From contig NW_022098000.1 of the NCBI RefSeq assembly GCF_002288925.2, positions 15,694,889 to 15,758,888 on the forward strand: a DNA stretch of 64,000 bases, given 5' to 3'. A program made the translations under genes and the position numbers. Within the stretch, counting starts at the first letter, position 1. Each line of letters starts with the position of its first letter. The notes under the pieces are model-generated. The model had not been told where the DNA came from, ran no database searches, and saw only the letters and a program-made list of their open reading frames with translations. This document shows, piece after piece, positions 42,740-54,384 of the stretch. Source of the stretch: Delphinapterus leucas. Taxonomy: Eukaryota; Chordata; Mammalia; Artiodactyla; Monodontidae.

Positions 42740-44110
42740 GGATCACACAACACGGCCTCCCTTCCTCAAGGGCCCTGTTTTCTGGCAGGGGGCTCGGGGT
42801 GGGGGGGAGAATATCCCAGGTCAGAGAGCAGTGTGGACAGAAGCTCTGAGGCATCCTGGCCCTTTGGGGAATCTGCAGGTGTTGCGTGGTTGGCGCATGG
42901 TCAGAAGAGGATTAGGCGAGACACTCGGCCTGGCCTGGGCTCTTTGCTCAGCTCAAGCCCGGAGGGTTGTACTGACCCCTGTCAGTCCTCACACCAGCTT
43001 CCCAACAGTACCTCACGCACCTGCCCTGCTTACAAAGTCTTCCCATTCACCTCTGGGTCTGCATTCAGGGTGGGTTAGAGAGACCAGCAAGCCCATGAGT
43101 AGGGATGGGGGTTTCTAGGCCTTATCTTCCAGCCCCTCTTCTGGACTACAGTGAGATGTCACTCAATCTCTAGTGACACTGTGTCCTCAGCTATAAAATA
43201 GGTGAGTGCGTGAAGGTAGATGTACCTGTTTGGTGAGCAGGCAGCTGAGATGGGGAAGGGCTTCTTGGGAGGGGGTGTTATATCCAGGTACCTTCCAGGA
43301 GGAGGCTGGGCTGCCTGGGGGGCAGCATGGAGGTGCCTGGAGACACGCAGAGGCAGAAGAGGGCTTGTCTCTGAAGGGGAGGGGGATGCTGGCAGACAAA
43401 TGCAGGTGGCCACGGCTCCCTCTTCACTCCTGTTCTGAGAGTCCATAAGTTGAGTGAGTCCCTCTGGCTAGCTCCTGTTTGAACTCACCTCTGTGGTTTC
43501 CTTCCTGGCTCTCCAGGGAGAACCCGCGTGGTCATTATGATGCTCTTACCTTCCGATTCTCTGAGAATATTTGCCTCAGTGAAGCAGAATCTCATACTCC
43601 AGAGACCCAACGTTTCCAGCAGATTTCTGATCGCCTGATCTCTGCTCTGAGGCAAGAAAACCTTTGGGTTCCATCATTTTCCAAATGTCCACAGCCACCC
43701 TCCAGCTTTCCTGAATGAAAATGAAAGTCACAGGTGGTGGCTCTGGTCCTTGTGTCTTGGCTGGGTGAAGCCTTCATCCCCGATTCAGAGGGGCCCCGGG
43801 GCAGCCACTCTGTGTCCCAGAATTTCCAAGAAGTCTTGATTTCAAACAGTCTGCCATGTTGGGAGGCCACGTGTCAGGCCAGGGCCAGATGAATGTGTCC
43901 TGATTTTTGTTTCAGAACATATGGTCAGCATAACTGGGGAGAGAGAAATTGGAAAGAACAGTAATTGGAGCCTGGTCTTGGGCATGAGGTGGAAACCACA
44001 GAGAGTCTCTGTTTCAGTTTGCTTAAGCAACAGTAGCTATCACAGCCTATCAGGGTGGAGGGGCTGTCAACATCAAGGTCGTCTGGTTCAGCCTCAGTCT
44101 TTCCATAAAC
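42740..44110. other. Unassigned sequence
   Basis: No transposon or exon recognised. Open frames up to 157 codons on the plus strand (42605-43078) start inside the L1 end and have no known domain. Confidence 0.4.
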
Positions 44111-44119
44111 ATGTCCTGG

Positions 44120-44335
44120 TGGCTTTGAGCGGTGGCTCCAAGTCAGGCAGAGGCGGGGTTGCATCCTGGCTGTGCTACTTCCTAACTGTGACCTTGGGCA
44201 GGATGCTTAACTTCCAGCTCCACAGTGTGTAAACCTGAAAGAATAATGACACCTATGCTGCAGGGTTGGTTTTAGGGCTAAACAAACAAATGAATGGAAA
44301 TGGGTTAGCCCAGCACCTGATTCTATAGCGGTTAC
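44120..44335 (+). repeat. MIR, sense
   Basis: It has ctggctgtgctacttcctaa, ctgtgaccttgggcaggatg and a 3' half ending in gcccagcacctgattct, in MIR order. Confidence 0.85.
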
Positions 44336-44436
44336 CATCCTCTTCCTCCTTGCCGCCGTGTGCCCGGCGCTGTGATGAAGGTGGAGGCACCAGGGTGAAC
44401 AGGACGTGCGGTAAACACTGCTCAGCGCCTGCTCTT

Positions 44437-44517
44437 TATCCAATCTTTCTCCCTTTCTCTCTTCTCTCCTTCCCTGCCCTCTGCCTTCCTCCCTCCCTCC
44501 CCTCTCCCTTCCTCCCA
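44437..44517. repeat. Pyrimidine-rich low-complexity tract
   Basis: TTCTCTCC-type sequence with few purines over about 80 bases. Confidence 0.85.
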
Positions 44518-44519
44518 TG

Positions 44520-45125
44520 ATGGACCCTGGTTTATTCAGGGTGGAAAGTGTCCCTCTAAAAACCACTATGTTTCAATTTTTTTATTGGTTGCTAGAGGTG
44601 GTCATGTGAGATGTAGGTGGGAGTCACTGGGTGGGATCTAGCAAGATTCTTTAAAAGGAGATGATGCTAGAGGTGGAGTAGCCACCTGTGACAATGATGG
44701 GACAAGCATGATGACAAAAGCCACATGCTAAAGCAGAGCAGGAAGAGAGAGAAGGAATTGGGCCCTTAACAGCAGAGTTGGCCAAGTAGGACCCATAGGT
44801 CAAACCTGACCTGCCATCTGTTTTTGTCAATAAAGCTTTATTGAAACACTGCCATGCCCATTCCTTTATGTATTATCTGTGGCTGCTTTCACATTACAGT
44901 GGCAGAATGGAGTAGTGGTGACAGAGTCTGTGTGGCCAGCAAAGCCTAAACTATTGATGGTCTGACTTTTTCAGAAAAAGTTTGCCGACCCCTGTTTAAT
45001 GGCCAACGGGATTAAACTTGTGCCAACTCTGGATTGCTTATCCCTGAGTGTCTTACCGATGGCAATATAAATCCCTGCATGAATCATTTAATTTAGTGGG
45101 TATTTTGCTTTCTGACTCTCTGATG
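44520..45125 (+). mobile_element. MaLR-like LTR, sense, interrupted by a hAT element
   Basis: The left part (ggttgctagaggtggtcatg, then a 'gagatgatgctagaggtggag' block) and the right part after 44995 (ggattaaacttgtgccaact) look like one old LTR. The family call is tentative. The hAT insertion at 44773-44994 splits it. Confidence 0.45.
44765..45002 (+). mobile_element. hAT-Charlie MITE (MER3/MER58-like), near complete
   Basis: The element spans 44773-44994. The left end carries gttggccaagtaggaccca and the middle carries tttttgtcaataaagcttta and ccatgcccattcctttatg. The right end is gaaaaagtttgccgacccctg. Flanking octamers cttaacag and tttaatgg match at only 5 of 8, as expected for an old insertion. 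The exact subfamily name is from memory. Confidence 0.75.
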
Positions 45126-45227
45126 CAATAGGAGAAAGTGCACTGCCCTCCCTCAGGATTGCTTCCGGATCTGCCAAGATGCTGCAAGCTTCTGCTGGAA
45201 GACCCAGGAACAGGTGTTGTCTGTGAG

Positions 45228-45530
45228 GAGTCGTAGGTGGCAAGCGACAGAAACCCCCTCTAACTGATCAAAGCTGGAAGGATATTTTTTGGACAGGTAA
45301 GGAAAGGTTTGAGACCTGGTCTGAGTTAGGGCAGGTACTAGGCAGTTTGGGGCAGGAGTACCAGGAATCAGTCTCTCCCTGAGGCTGGAGGTAGAGTGAA
45401 TGATGGAGCTCTTGGCTATGGCAGGGAAGCACCTCTGTTAATAGTCCCTTCACACAGTTCATTACCATGGGAGAGAAGTTCATTTCCAAAAAGGGAATCA
45501 GGATGCTACCGGAGTGCCAAACCAGTGAGG
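45228..45530 (+). repeat. Unassigned old interspersed repeat
   Basis: It opens with ggtggcaagcgacagaaacc and a 'tgatcaaagctggaagg' part, the same start as the unit at 25405. It has lost most of its 3' half. Confidence 0.45.
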
Positions 45531-45574
45531 GGCCATATCAAAGGGAGGATAATCTAAAATAACCCTGTCATCAT

Positions 45575-46025
45575 TGTGCAGAGCTAGCTGGTTCCCCTTC
45601 CCCCAATATCAGTTCTCCCCTCTTCTCCCATGGCCATAGAATTTCCAATTTTTCAGCAGGTTGCGTGGCCACCCAGAATAAGGATGAGTTTCCCAGTTTC
45701 CTTTGCAGCCAAGGGAGGGCATATGACTACGTTGTTGACATTGGAATGAGAGTAAAAGTGAGGTATGCAACTTCTGGGATGTGAACTTAAAGGGTGTGGT
45801 CTTCCCCCTTCCTGCTGCTGGGAATGTGGATGTGCTTCTCCGTCTTGGACCTTGTGGATGAGAGCATCAACCTTGGGGAAGCAGTGCATCAGGGAGCCTG
45901 GATCCATGACATCATGGAATCATCAAACCAGTCCTGGACCACTCACCTCCAGAAGGCATTTACCATAACAGAAAGACACTTCTCTTCTGTTTAAGCCATT
46001 GTTAGTTCTGGTCTCTGTAGTTACT
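45575..46025 (+). mobile_element. MLT1-type LTR, sense
   Basis: It has gagtttcccagtttcctttg and gggagggcatatgactacg, then gagtaaaagtgaggtatgca, acttctgggatgtgaactta and the end ctgtttaagccattgttagt. This is the recognised order for a MaLR LTR. Confidence 0.7.
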
Positions 46026-46465
46026 GATCATTGACTTCCAGGAAGCAATGACTCAGACTGAGCTGAGTGCTGAGTTCTGGTAGCTTCCATCCGGTAGATC
46101 TCCCCTTGGGAATGTACATGACATTTCTAAGTTCTCTTCCAAAAGACAGTTCATCCACTATTTCCCGGCAATCCCATCCAATCCCCACATCACTGCTGTC
46201 TTTTCATCCCTAGTTTCTTCACTGTGTTATCTCTGGGACACGTCAGTCTCCGTTGGAAGTGCGTTGTTGGTCTTTATGCTCCATATGCCACATAACACAT
46301 ACACTCAGGCTAAGCAGGGTGGACCCAGGGAGACCGTCACCTACCCCACTTTAGATTCTCCATTTCACAGTTTCCCAACCAGCTTTTATAAATGGTCAGC
46401 GAATCAATATGCACCCTGAAAGCTATCATTTTAATCTTTTTCTTTAGCCCCCATAAAATATATAA
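46026..46465. other. Unassigned sequence
   Basis: Nothing recognised. Confidence 0.35.
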
Positions 46466-46469
46466 CATT

Positions 46470-46945
46470 GTACTAGTTTTCTACGGATGCTGTAACAAAT
46501 TACTATAAACGTGGCTTAAAACAACAAAAATTTATGCTCTTACAGGTCTGGAGGTTTGAAGTCTGACACGGGTCTCACTGGGCTAAGATCAAGGTGACAG
46601 CAGGACTGTGTTCTGGAGGCTCCAGGGGAAAATCTATTCCTTGCCCCTTCCAGCTTTGGCCACATCCCTTGCCGCCGACATTCCTTGGCTTGTGGTCCAT
46701 TCTTCCATCTTCAAGGTCAGCAACGTTGGGCCAAGTCTTTTCATGCTGCCATCTCTCTGGTTCTGACTCTTCTGCCTCTCTCGCTACCTGGAAGGACCCT
46801 TGTGATAACATAAGGAGCTAATCCAGGATAATCTTCCCGTTTTAAGGTCAGCTGATTAGCAACCTTGATTCTGTCTGCAACCTTCATTCTCTTTACCATG
46901 TAGCATAATATATTCACAGTTTCCAAGGACATCTTTTGCGGGGGC
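46470..46945 (-). mobile_element. MLT1-type LTR, antisense
   Basis: Antisense order: ctagttttctacggatgctg, acgtggcttaaaacaacaaa, tcttacaggtctggaggttt, ccttgccccttccagctttg and an eroded 5' part. Confidence 0.8.
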
Positions 46946-46984
46946 GGGGGTTCGTTATTTTGCCTACTCTACATATTGATGGTG

Positions 46985-47790
46985 GCGACTACGGCTACCA
47001 CTTGGGGAAGCTTTCTGTGGGCCAGGTGCAGAGCTAAGCACTTTACATAAAGTGTCTTATTTAAACCCACAACGCTTTGGTAGGTAGAATTCTAAGATGG
47101 CCCCAGAGATCTGCCTCCTGGTGTGCGCATCCTGCTTAATTCCCTCTTCTTAGGTGTGGGCAGAACTGTGAACATGACAGGATGCCACTCCTGATTAGGT
47201 CACATAATAAGGCCAAGGGGATGGGATTGTTGATGCCATGATTAGGTTATATAAGACTTTATTTTAACAGGCAGGGAGAGAGACTCTCTTGCTGGCCTTG
47301 AAGCAGTGAGCTGCCGTGTTGTGAAGGGCCAGTGGGGGAGGCCACATGGCCAGGAGCTGAGGGCACCTTCCAGGATCCAAGAGAGGTCAGGCCCAAGAGC
47401 CAGCAAGAACACGGGGACCTTAAGCACACAGCTGCTAGGAGCTGGGTCTGCCAACACCTGAATGAGCTTGGAAGAACATTCTCCCTCAGAGCCTCCAGAG
47501 GAGAGCGCAGACTGGTCAACACCTTGATTCCAGTCTTGAGACTCCCTAGCAGAGGACTCCCTCTGGATTCTGACCTGCAGAAACTGTGAGATAAGGAGTG
47601 TTTGTTTAAGGCCACCGTTTGTGGTAATTCGTTATGCACCGATATAGAACGAACACATCTCAATTTGCGAGAACCAAAGCTCAGAGAATCTAAGAAACTT
47701 GCCAAGGTCAGAGTGCTAATAAGAGGCAGAGGAGGTATTCCAACTAAGGTCTGTCTCCAAATCTGAATGTTTAACTGCTCCTGCTTCCCA
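46985..47790 (-). repeat. MIR, antisense, split by an LTR
   Basis: Part one (46985-47091) has cagagctaagcactttacat and ccacaacgctttggtaggta. Part two (47655-47790) resumes with cgagaaccaaagctcagaga, gaaacttgccaaggtcagag and the MIR end. The LTR at 47092-47654 separates them. Confidence 0.75.
47092..47654 (+). mobile_element. MLT1-type LTR, sense, within a MIR
   Basis: A nearly full LTR: gaattctaagatggcccca, gatctgcctcctggtgtgcg, gattaggttatataagact, gcagtgagctgccgtgttgt and the 3' end cagaaactgtgagataagga plus a 'gtggtaattcgttatgcacc' block. Solitary. The minus-strand open frame crossing it is a chance one. Confidence 0.85.
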
Positions 47791-47794
47791 ACTG

Positions 47795-49690
47795 ACACAC
47801 ATGAATAATAGATTTGGTGTTGGTTTTTTTTTTTTTTTTAATTGTTAGTACTTCATTTGTGCCTGATGGAAACAATTTCTTTTCTGGCTTTTGGAAATGA
47901 AATGATGACTTTTCTCTTTTATCTCTGCAATGAGATAGCCCACCTGTTCTGTACCATTTGGGCATTTCTGAGCTTCTGCTGGGCTTCCCATTGTAAAGCG
48001 ACGCTCTTGTTTTAAACACATGGCACCTAACTTTAAATTCTAAAACACGCTGGATGTGTGGCCAGATTAGGGTAGAAACTTTCATTCTTTCAACCAAACT
48101 TCAAATTGACAAAAGCTATAAAGCCGTGCCAGTGAGTTCACCAAATAAGTCCATGCAGTAAGCAAGCCAATGTCTTGATCTAGTCTTAGAGAATCATTGA
48201 CATTGCACATAAGTACATGACAGATGTGGGTCCTTTGAAAGGAGCCAGACGCAAATCAGTTGGAAAATGTTACTGAATTTTAGTAGTTTTTCATCGGTAG
48301 GAATTTTCTCTACCACAGATGGAAAAAACATAACTACTCTCAACTTCTACACTAGAAAGAGGCCCTCCTACTTGAAAGTTGGGAGCCCCTACTTCTTGGG
48401 GGGTCATGGAAGCCCACCGCTGCCTCAACAGCCAGTAGCTGATCAGAAAAATACAGATGTTCTCTTATCTTGGGTTCTTTGCTCTGTGGCCTGTGCCTTT
48501 CCTCTTTGCAGGATGCTCCCATCAGCCCTTCTCATACCGATAGCATTTCACAGTTTTATAGAACGAGGTTTGAATGAAATCATTGGTCCTCTCGAATGAT
48601 TTGTGGCTTACCCATTGGGGTGATTGGGAAGCCTGTGGAAGAACAAAGGTCCTCAGCTGATGGCTGGTAAGCCCTGTTAGGCACACAGTAAGTGCTCAAT
48701 AACCCCCAGCCCAGGGGAGTGATAGCAGGTGGAAAACCCATCTGAAACACAATAGGCCTGGTCTTTCCCCTACAATGGGTGAAGGACTTGTTCCTTTGGG
48801 ACTCGGGGACATCAGTGATACTTAAGGGACCCACCCCAGCTGACTCCCTTTAACTTTTAGTTCCTCTGTTTAGAAATGCCACATCTGTGGCTTCAAATAT
48901 ATCAAGAGAACCTGAAAGATAGGCAATCTGGCCAGGTTTCAAACCCACTGAAAACTCTGGCTCTAAATTTAGATGCGATCTGGAAACTTGAGTTTCAAGT
49001 TCCCCTTGCATTGGGCAAAGCCTGAATTTCAAGCTATTGCACATTTTAATTTATCTGTTCTCATCTTCTTGATGTCCCTAAACTTCTTGCTCCCTTTTCC
49101 AAACTCGTCACCTTGGTTATTGCATCTTCCATTTGGCTGTTGTTGTGACTCCTCTCGAATTATTTCCTGTTGTCATGACTCAGACCTTGTGCTGTGTGTC
49201 ACCCTTCAGTCTTGTCTCCTTGGCTGGGCTGCATACCCCTGTGGGCAGGGGCTGTCCTCAGGCCTCGTTCCTTCCCCCTCGGTGAAACATGCCCAGGGTC
49301 CAGCACATTGTGGCCCCAGTCAAGGCTGGAGGGTTTTCCCATCGTAAAGCTAGACACCGGGACAAGGTGTGCTCCAACCAGATTTCCAGAACCTTGGTTA
49401 GTTAATTCATTGAAAGCGTACAAGTACATAAGCAATGCCAACCTCTGGAGAACAGTGTTTTGAATGAAGAAGTTTACACAATCTAACACAAGTTTGATGA
49501 AAACCAAGCTAAAATGCAATCCATTCAGAAAAGCTTTCCCTCAGTCCTGCCACGCTGGTGCTGGTTGACTTGTTTGTCTCCATTTTGTGGGGGGTAGAGG
49601 ACTCAAAGGTTAGAATTTGGCATGTGGGGCAGGACTAGAGTTCAGAGCACACGGACCTTTTCACACCTTCACTCTGCTTTGGAAGAAAGA
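47795..49690. other. Long stretch without a clear element
   Basis: No exon recognised. A sub-block ending near 48710 (cacacagtaagtgctcaata) is a likely sense L2 3' terminus. Sequence at 49040-49300 may be another old L2 piece. The T15 run at 47825-47839 and the 48040-48260 block are otherwise unassigned. Confidence 0.35.
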
Positions 49691-49695
49691 GAGGG

Positions 49696-50140
49696 TATGT
49701 GTTTCCTAGGGCTGCCGTCACAGAGTGGGGGTGGGTGGGCGGGGCTTCAACAACAGAAACCTATTGTCTTACAGTCCTGGAGGCTGGAGTTGGACACAGG
49801 TGTCCGCAGGGCCGGTACTTCTGAGGGCTGGGAGGGAACATCCGTCCCCTGCCTCTCCTCTCGCTTCTGGAGGTTTGTTGGTGATCTTTGGTATTTCTTG
49901 GCTTGCAGGGCACATTCACCTTCATGTGATGTCCTCCTTGCTTGTGTCCACATTTCCCCTTTTTATAAGGACACCAGTCATATTGGATTAAAGGGCCACC
50001 TTAGCCTACTATGAGCTCATCTTAACTGATCATGTCCATGGCAAGCCTATTTCCAAATAAAGTCACATTCTGAGGTATGGGGGTTAGGACTTCACACGTG
50101 AATTTTTTTGGTGGGGAGGGTACAGTTCAACCCATAACGT
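49696..50140 (-). mobile_element. MLT1-type LTR, antisense
   Basis: Antisense order, well kept: gtttcctagggctgccgtca, cttacagtcctggaggctgg, ataaggacaccagtcatatt, tttccaaataaagtcacatt and gggggttaggacttcacacg, ending in cagttcaacccataacg. Confidence 0.9.
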
Positions 50141-50278
50141 AGACTATTGTATTCTTGTTTGACTTTATTGTTCTCCAAATCAAGGTGTGTCAATTTGATT
50201 GAGTCTGTGCCACACCTATGAATTTGGATGATAAACATCTAGTAGAAGCTAAAGGTGCGTTCCTTTCTCTCCCCAGTC

Positions 50279-50371
50279 CCTCCATCCATCCACCCATCCA
50301 TCCATCCATCCATCCAGTGATCCATCCATCCATCCATCCATCCATCCATCCATCCACACACCCATCCATCT
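50279..50371. repeat. (CCAT)n microsatellite
   Basis: About 22 CCAT-type units with a few interruptions over about 90 bases, followed 20 bases on by a short CA run (50392-50406). Confidence 0.95.
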
Positions 50372-50499
50372 ATCCATCTCTTGTTACACAAAACACACAC
50401 ACACACAGACTTTGGGAGTTTCTAATTGGAGTTCCCTGCCATCCCAGGAGCACTATTTGGAGTCCTGTTTGCATGTGTCCTCTTAGCAACCTCAGAGGA

Positions 50500-50665
50500 G
50501 TAAGGTTCAGGTTCAGAACACAGCCCTGCACTCACCAGCTGTGACCCTCAGTGACCTCCTCCTCTTTGAGCCTTGGTTTCTTCATTTGTAATGCAGCAAA
50601 CACTAGAGCAGAGCCTGGCACCCAATAGGCCCTTGAAAAATGGTGGTAGTTATTAACGTTATTAC
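50500..50665 (+). repeat. MIR, sense
   Basis: It has cactcaccagctgtgaccct, gccttggtttcttcatttgt and a 'gagcctggcacccaataggc' 3' part. Confidence 0.8.
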
Positions 50666-50669
50666 TGTC

Positions 50670-51005
50670 GAGTGAGGTGTGGACAGAGGGAGAGAGTGGA
50701 AGCGTGGCCTGTCTGCCGACTTCCAGGAGCTCAACACGAGACATTCCCCAGGTGGAATTCCAAGCTCTCTCACAGGCACCATGTCATTTGTTCTGTCCTC
50801 ACAGCAATCCCGGAGCTATGATTCTTACCTTTTTGGAATCTGGATGCCCCTGAGAATCTGATTAAAGCTCTGGACTCTCTTCCCCAAACAGCACATATGC
50901 ATGGACTGTCTGCATAAATCTGCATATGATTTCAGAGGGTTTATGACTCCTTTTTAGCCCATCTTTGGAGGCTAAGAATCCACACTCAAGAGGTAGCAAC
51001 CTTAA
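50670..51005. other. Unassigned sequence
   Basis: Mostly unrecognised. 50770-50830 (ttctgtcctcacagcaatcc) may be an antisense MIR end. Confidence 0.35.
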
Positions 51006-51007
51006 AA

Positions 51008-51140
51008 ATCCATTTGCTCATTTGGTAAACATTCACTGTGTGGCTGTCACACACTGGGTGCTGTGTGAGGGGAGAAAGGGCAGGCAGGGGACCTTTCCCC
51101 AAGTTGCTCACAGGCATCTAGAACCATAATCAGAACTAGA
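51008..51140 (-). repeat. L2 3' end, antisense
   Basis: It has gctcatttggtaaacattca and cacacactgggtgctgtgtg followed by a 'ctttccccaagttgctcacag' part. Confidence 0.65.
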
Positions 51141-51144
51141 AGAG

Positions 51145-52200
51145 ATTCACCCTTTTAGGAGAAATATAGCTGTACTTACGTCAGTGTTCAGAGGAGAGAA
51201 TTTGTTTCCACCGTGGGGGTGTGTGGAATAATCAGGTACATTCAGTGGAGGGAAGGACACTGATTTGGAAAGTGAAAGAAGAATGAGGGTTTGGCCTCAA
51301 ATGATACATTGACATTCCCAAGGTACAAGCTCCAGCGGTTCACAGAAGTGCACATGTGTTGTTACGTATGTGCACTTTCACCTCAATGTAACGAGTTGCT
51401 AGATTCCTAAAATGCTGCCCCTCTGATGGCAAGCCAGATACAATTCACGTTGGGTTCTTTGAGTACTGTCTTCTAACTCAGTATCACCTCTATAACCAAG
51501 AGCACAGGTCAACCACTTGCACAAAACACACACAACATTTATGTTCCTTCTGTCTTCGGGCTTCACCTCTGTCAGGAGGGAGTGTCTGATCCCCCCAGGA
51601 TCAATGCCACGGAGGCACAGAGCTCAGCTTTCTGTTCCTCCCCATAAACAGGAGTCTCAGATGCCCTAAGAGGGCTTGGACCTGGAAAGAGCATGTCAGC
51701 GGGTAGCTGACCACTACCTTCCGTTTCTTTCTACCGGGAGAGAATTTTCTTCCTACCCCTACCTCCTCTCTTCTTTATCCACATCCCACTAATGGCCCGG
51801 AGCTGGAATTTCTCAGTGTCAGAGGACATTTTGACATGCCAGGTTCTGTTCTGCTCTAGCTGCGTTGAAAGCCTATCCATTTGGTTCTGGTTCATAACAC
51901 TTCCCTAGGAGTTTCTCTGAAAGACTTTAGTTCCTTTTGTGGTTCAGCAAAAAACTTGGTATTTGGGTTGGGTGCAGGTTAGGGTTAGGCCAGGGCGGAG
52001 GCCCCTTCTGGTTTGGGTTTTACAGGGTGGTCATTTGCAAGACCCTTATCTCAAGCCATCCCAGATGGAAAGGGCAGGAAGATGTGGCCGGGGAACCCAC
52101 TTCACAGAGAATTTGAAAGAGCAGAGGAGCAGCAAGCTGGGTTTGAAGAGAAACTACAGTTTCAGGTTCCCACCGTCAAAATGAGTTTGGTGTAGCAAGA
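51145..52200. other. Unassigned sequence
   Basis: No repeat, exon or other signal recognised over this kilobase. Confidence 0.4.
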
Positions 52201-52204
52201 AGTT

Positions 52205-52375
52205 AGGAAAGTGAATTCTGCTTCAGGCTTGGCCACAGATTTGCAGTGTGCCCCGGGTAGATCAAGTCCCCTCTCTGGGACTCAGTTTCCTTATGTGTAA
52301 AAGAAGGAAATTGGACTAGAAACCAGATGATGGCTAAGGTATCTTTCAGAGCTAAAATTTATGAGGCTATGAAAA
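52205..52375 (+). repeat. MIR, sense
   Basis: It shows ctgggactcagtttccttat and gtgtaaaagaaggaaattgg after a diverged 5' part. Confidence 0.7.
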
Positions 52376-52479
52376 CAACTTTATTTTAAATTAACTATGA
52401 CTCTAAGGAAGAGACTCAAAATCTCCCTTCCCCAGGCACACCGAGTTCTTCCTTCATCACAATTGATCCCCCCTGTGTA

Positions 52480-52640
52480 CTGCTCTCTAACACGATGCTC
52501 ATTAGAGGCTGACCTAATGGCTTAAGCCGCCTTCCTGGATCCCATTTCTATTTTAACGGATTACTTGGATGTCATTATCCGAGGCCCCCTGAGTAGCTGG
52601 GGCTGTGCAATAGAGTTGCAGGCAGGCCCCCCGGGTCACA
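52480..52640. other. Repeat-free block with clustered TF-like motifs
   Basis: It contains tcattagaggctgacctaat (homeodomain-type TCATTA and TAAT), aacggattacttggatgtca (GGATTA) and gtgcaata. The block is flanked by ordinary DNA. That it is a conserved enhancer is only a guess. Confidence 0.2.
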
Positions 52641-53450
52641 GAACCTTTCTCTCTCCTCTCTCGCCTCTTCCCTCCCTCCCTTGCCCCGTCTTTCCTTTCA
52701 GTGGCCCTTGCGTTGAGAGCTTCCTTTGCGTGAAGCCCAGTGGTAGGGCAGTATTAGGTATAACCCTCGCAGAACGGAATGCACCCCTTCAAGGTGCTAG
52801 AAGGCAGGACCCATTTCCAGCAGGACGTAGGGGCTGGAGGGTTTCTAGGGAACTTCACCTGGAATCCCCAGGTATCCACGACCTAGCACCACAAGGTGTG
52901 CTAGGTAAGTGGTTCTCACACTTGAAACCCACCTTTTAACGAATAAAAGGCTCTCATTCATTTTTAATATTTTAAATGAGAATCTGTCTACTTTGGGTTT
53001 CTTGCTTCTAGGCCTTCTTAGCTGGATCTCATGAACAGAATCAAACCTTCACTCTAATGGATATTAACTGTCATGCCTCAGGTTTTCAGGGGTAAATTGA
53101 GGAAAGGCATAGCTCCCTCACAAGGCCTATTTGAGGCCCAGTGGTTTTGTAAGTAAAGCACTTGCATGGAAAGAGGTAAGTGCTTAGTCAACAGTAGTTA
53201 TTATTCTAATTGCCAGTTGATTATATTGTGATATTTTCAAGGAGATTGATTTATGGAGAGCAATTTGCCCTTCCAGGAAGTGGCGCCTAGACCATCAGGC
53301 ATTCTGATTTCTTGGATGTGAATGCAATAGTTTCTCTTCCTCTGGTTTATCACCCGTGGTAGGGCTTGCACCTGATTGGGGGTGGCCTTCTCCCCTCCAT
53401 CCTCCCGCCAACCTCCCTGGACTTTCTCTCTTCCTCTTTCCTTATTTCTC
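52641..53450. other. Unassigned sequence
   Basis: Nothing recognised. ggtaagtggttctcacacttg near 52905 recalls a hAT terminal repeat but is too short to call. Confidence 0.35.
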
Positions 53451-53454
53451 TTTC

Positions 53455-53720
53455 TTAAAGTTTATTGGGAGTTTTTGCACTCGTAAAAGACTACACACAC
53501 ACTACACAGAATTTGAAACAAAAACATCAAAAAAAGTAGAAATTAAGAAAAAGAAATCACCCATGGCATCTAGAGAAAAATGCATTTTGCTATATTCCTA
53601 CTTTCTCTTTTTCCATCGTTTTCAGTTTTGTTTGCTTGTTTTACATGTTGAAGTCATACTGTAGATGTAATTTTGCCTCCAGCTTATTTTTAGATACAAT
53701 TAGAATATAAGCATTTCCCT
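53455..53720. repeat. AT-rich ancient L1-like fragment
   Basis: It has agaaattaagaaaaagaaatc and acccatggcatctagag followed by gtcatactgtagatgtaatt and an 'aagcatttccctgtatt' block, like the old LINE-type texture at 5955 and 33480. Highly diverged. Confidence 0.4.
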
Positions 53721-54165
53721 GTATTAATTTAAAATTCATCACAAACGTCATCTATATTGGCTATAAATACAGCCAATTGACTGGGCACCATGCTATGGTT
53801 TAACATGCTTCCCTTTAAGGTTGATTTTACCTTCTTTCTAATTCGTTGTTTCTAATAGGCTGAGGCTGGGCAAACACCCTCCAGGCCTGTTAGGACTGTA
53901 GGTAAGGTAAGAGTTGTCATCTGGAGATCCTGTGGGAAGGCCTGAATGGCTCTCCTCAGGAAACTTTGGATTTGAATTTTGTGACACATTCTTTAGTTTC
54001 TCAAAGGTCTCCTTTACTTATGTTTTCAGTTCTTGATCGAGGCCTGTATGGTTGCGATTATCAAGTAATTGACCAATTTACAAATGGAATAACACTGTAC
54101 TTGTAAGAAGGCTAAAAATCAGCCTTTCTCCCTTTAGAGAAAACTTCTCCTTAGAGAGATAGAAT
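53721..54165. other. Unassigned sequence
   Basis: Nothing recognised. Confidence 0.35.
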
Positions 54166-54169
54166 AATG

Positions 54170-54375
54170 CAATTGTTAAGAGCTGCCCGTGTCCAAAGCC
54201 CGGCCCTCCCGCATCCTGGCTGGGTGACCTCGAGCAAGTTTTGGTTTCTCTGTTCCTCGGCCCCCCTCATGTGGGATGATAACAGTATCCAGCTCACAGG
54301 GTTCTGGGTGGTAAATGAACTTAGGAGAATCCCTGGAGCTCGGTAAACTCTAGTGAGTGTTTGCTATTATTATGG
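54170..54375 (+). repeat. MIR, sense
   Basis: It has attgttaagagctgcccgtg, cctggctgggtgacctcgag, caagttttggtttctctgtt and gctcacagggttctgggtgg, in MIR order. Confidence 0.85.
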
Positions 54376-54384
54376 TCTCTGTCT

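Noticed and set aside
47259..47798. 179-codon minus-strand open frame
   Set aside because: It lies across an MLT1-type LTR and the MIR that contains it.
50279..50371. Regularly spaced repeats resembling an array
   Set aside because: Simple (CCAT)n without spacers, so not CRISPR.
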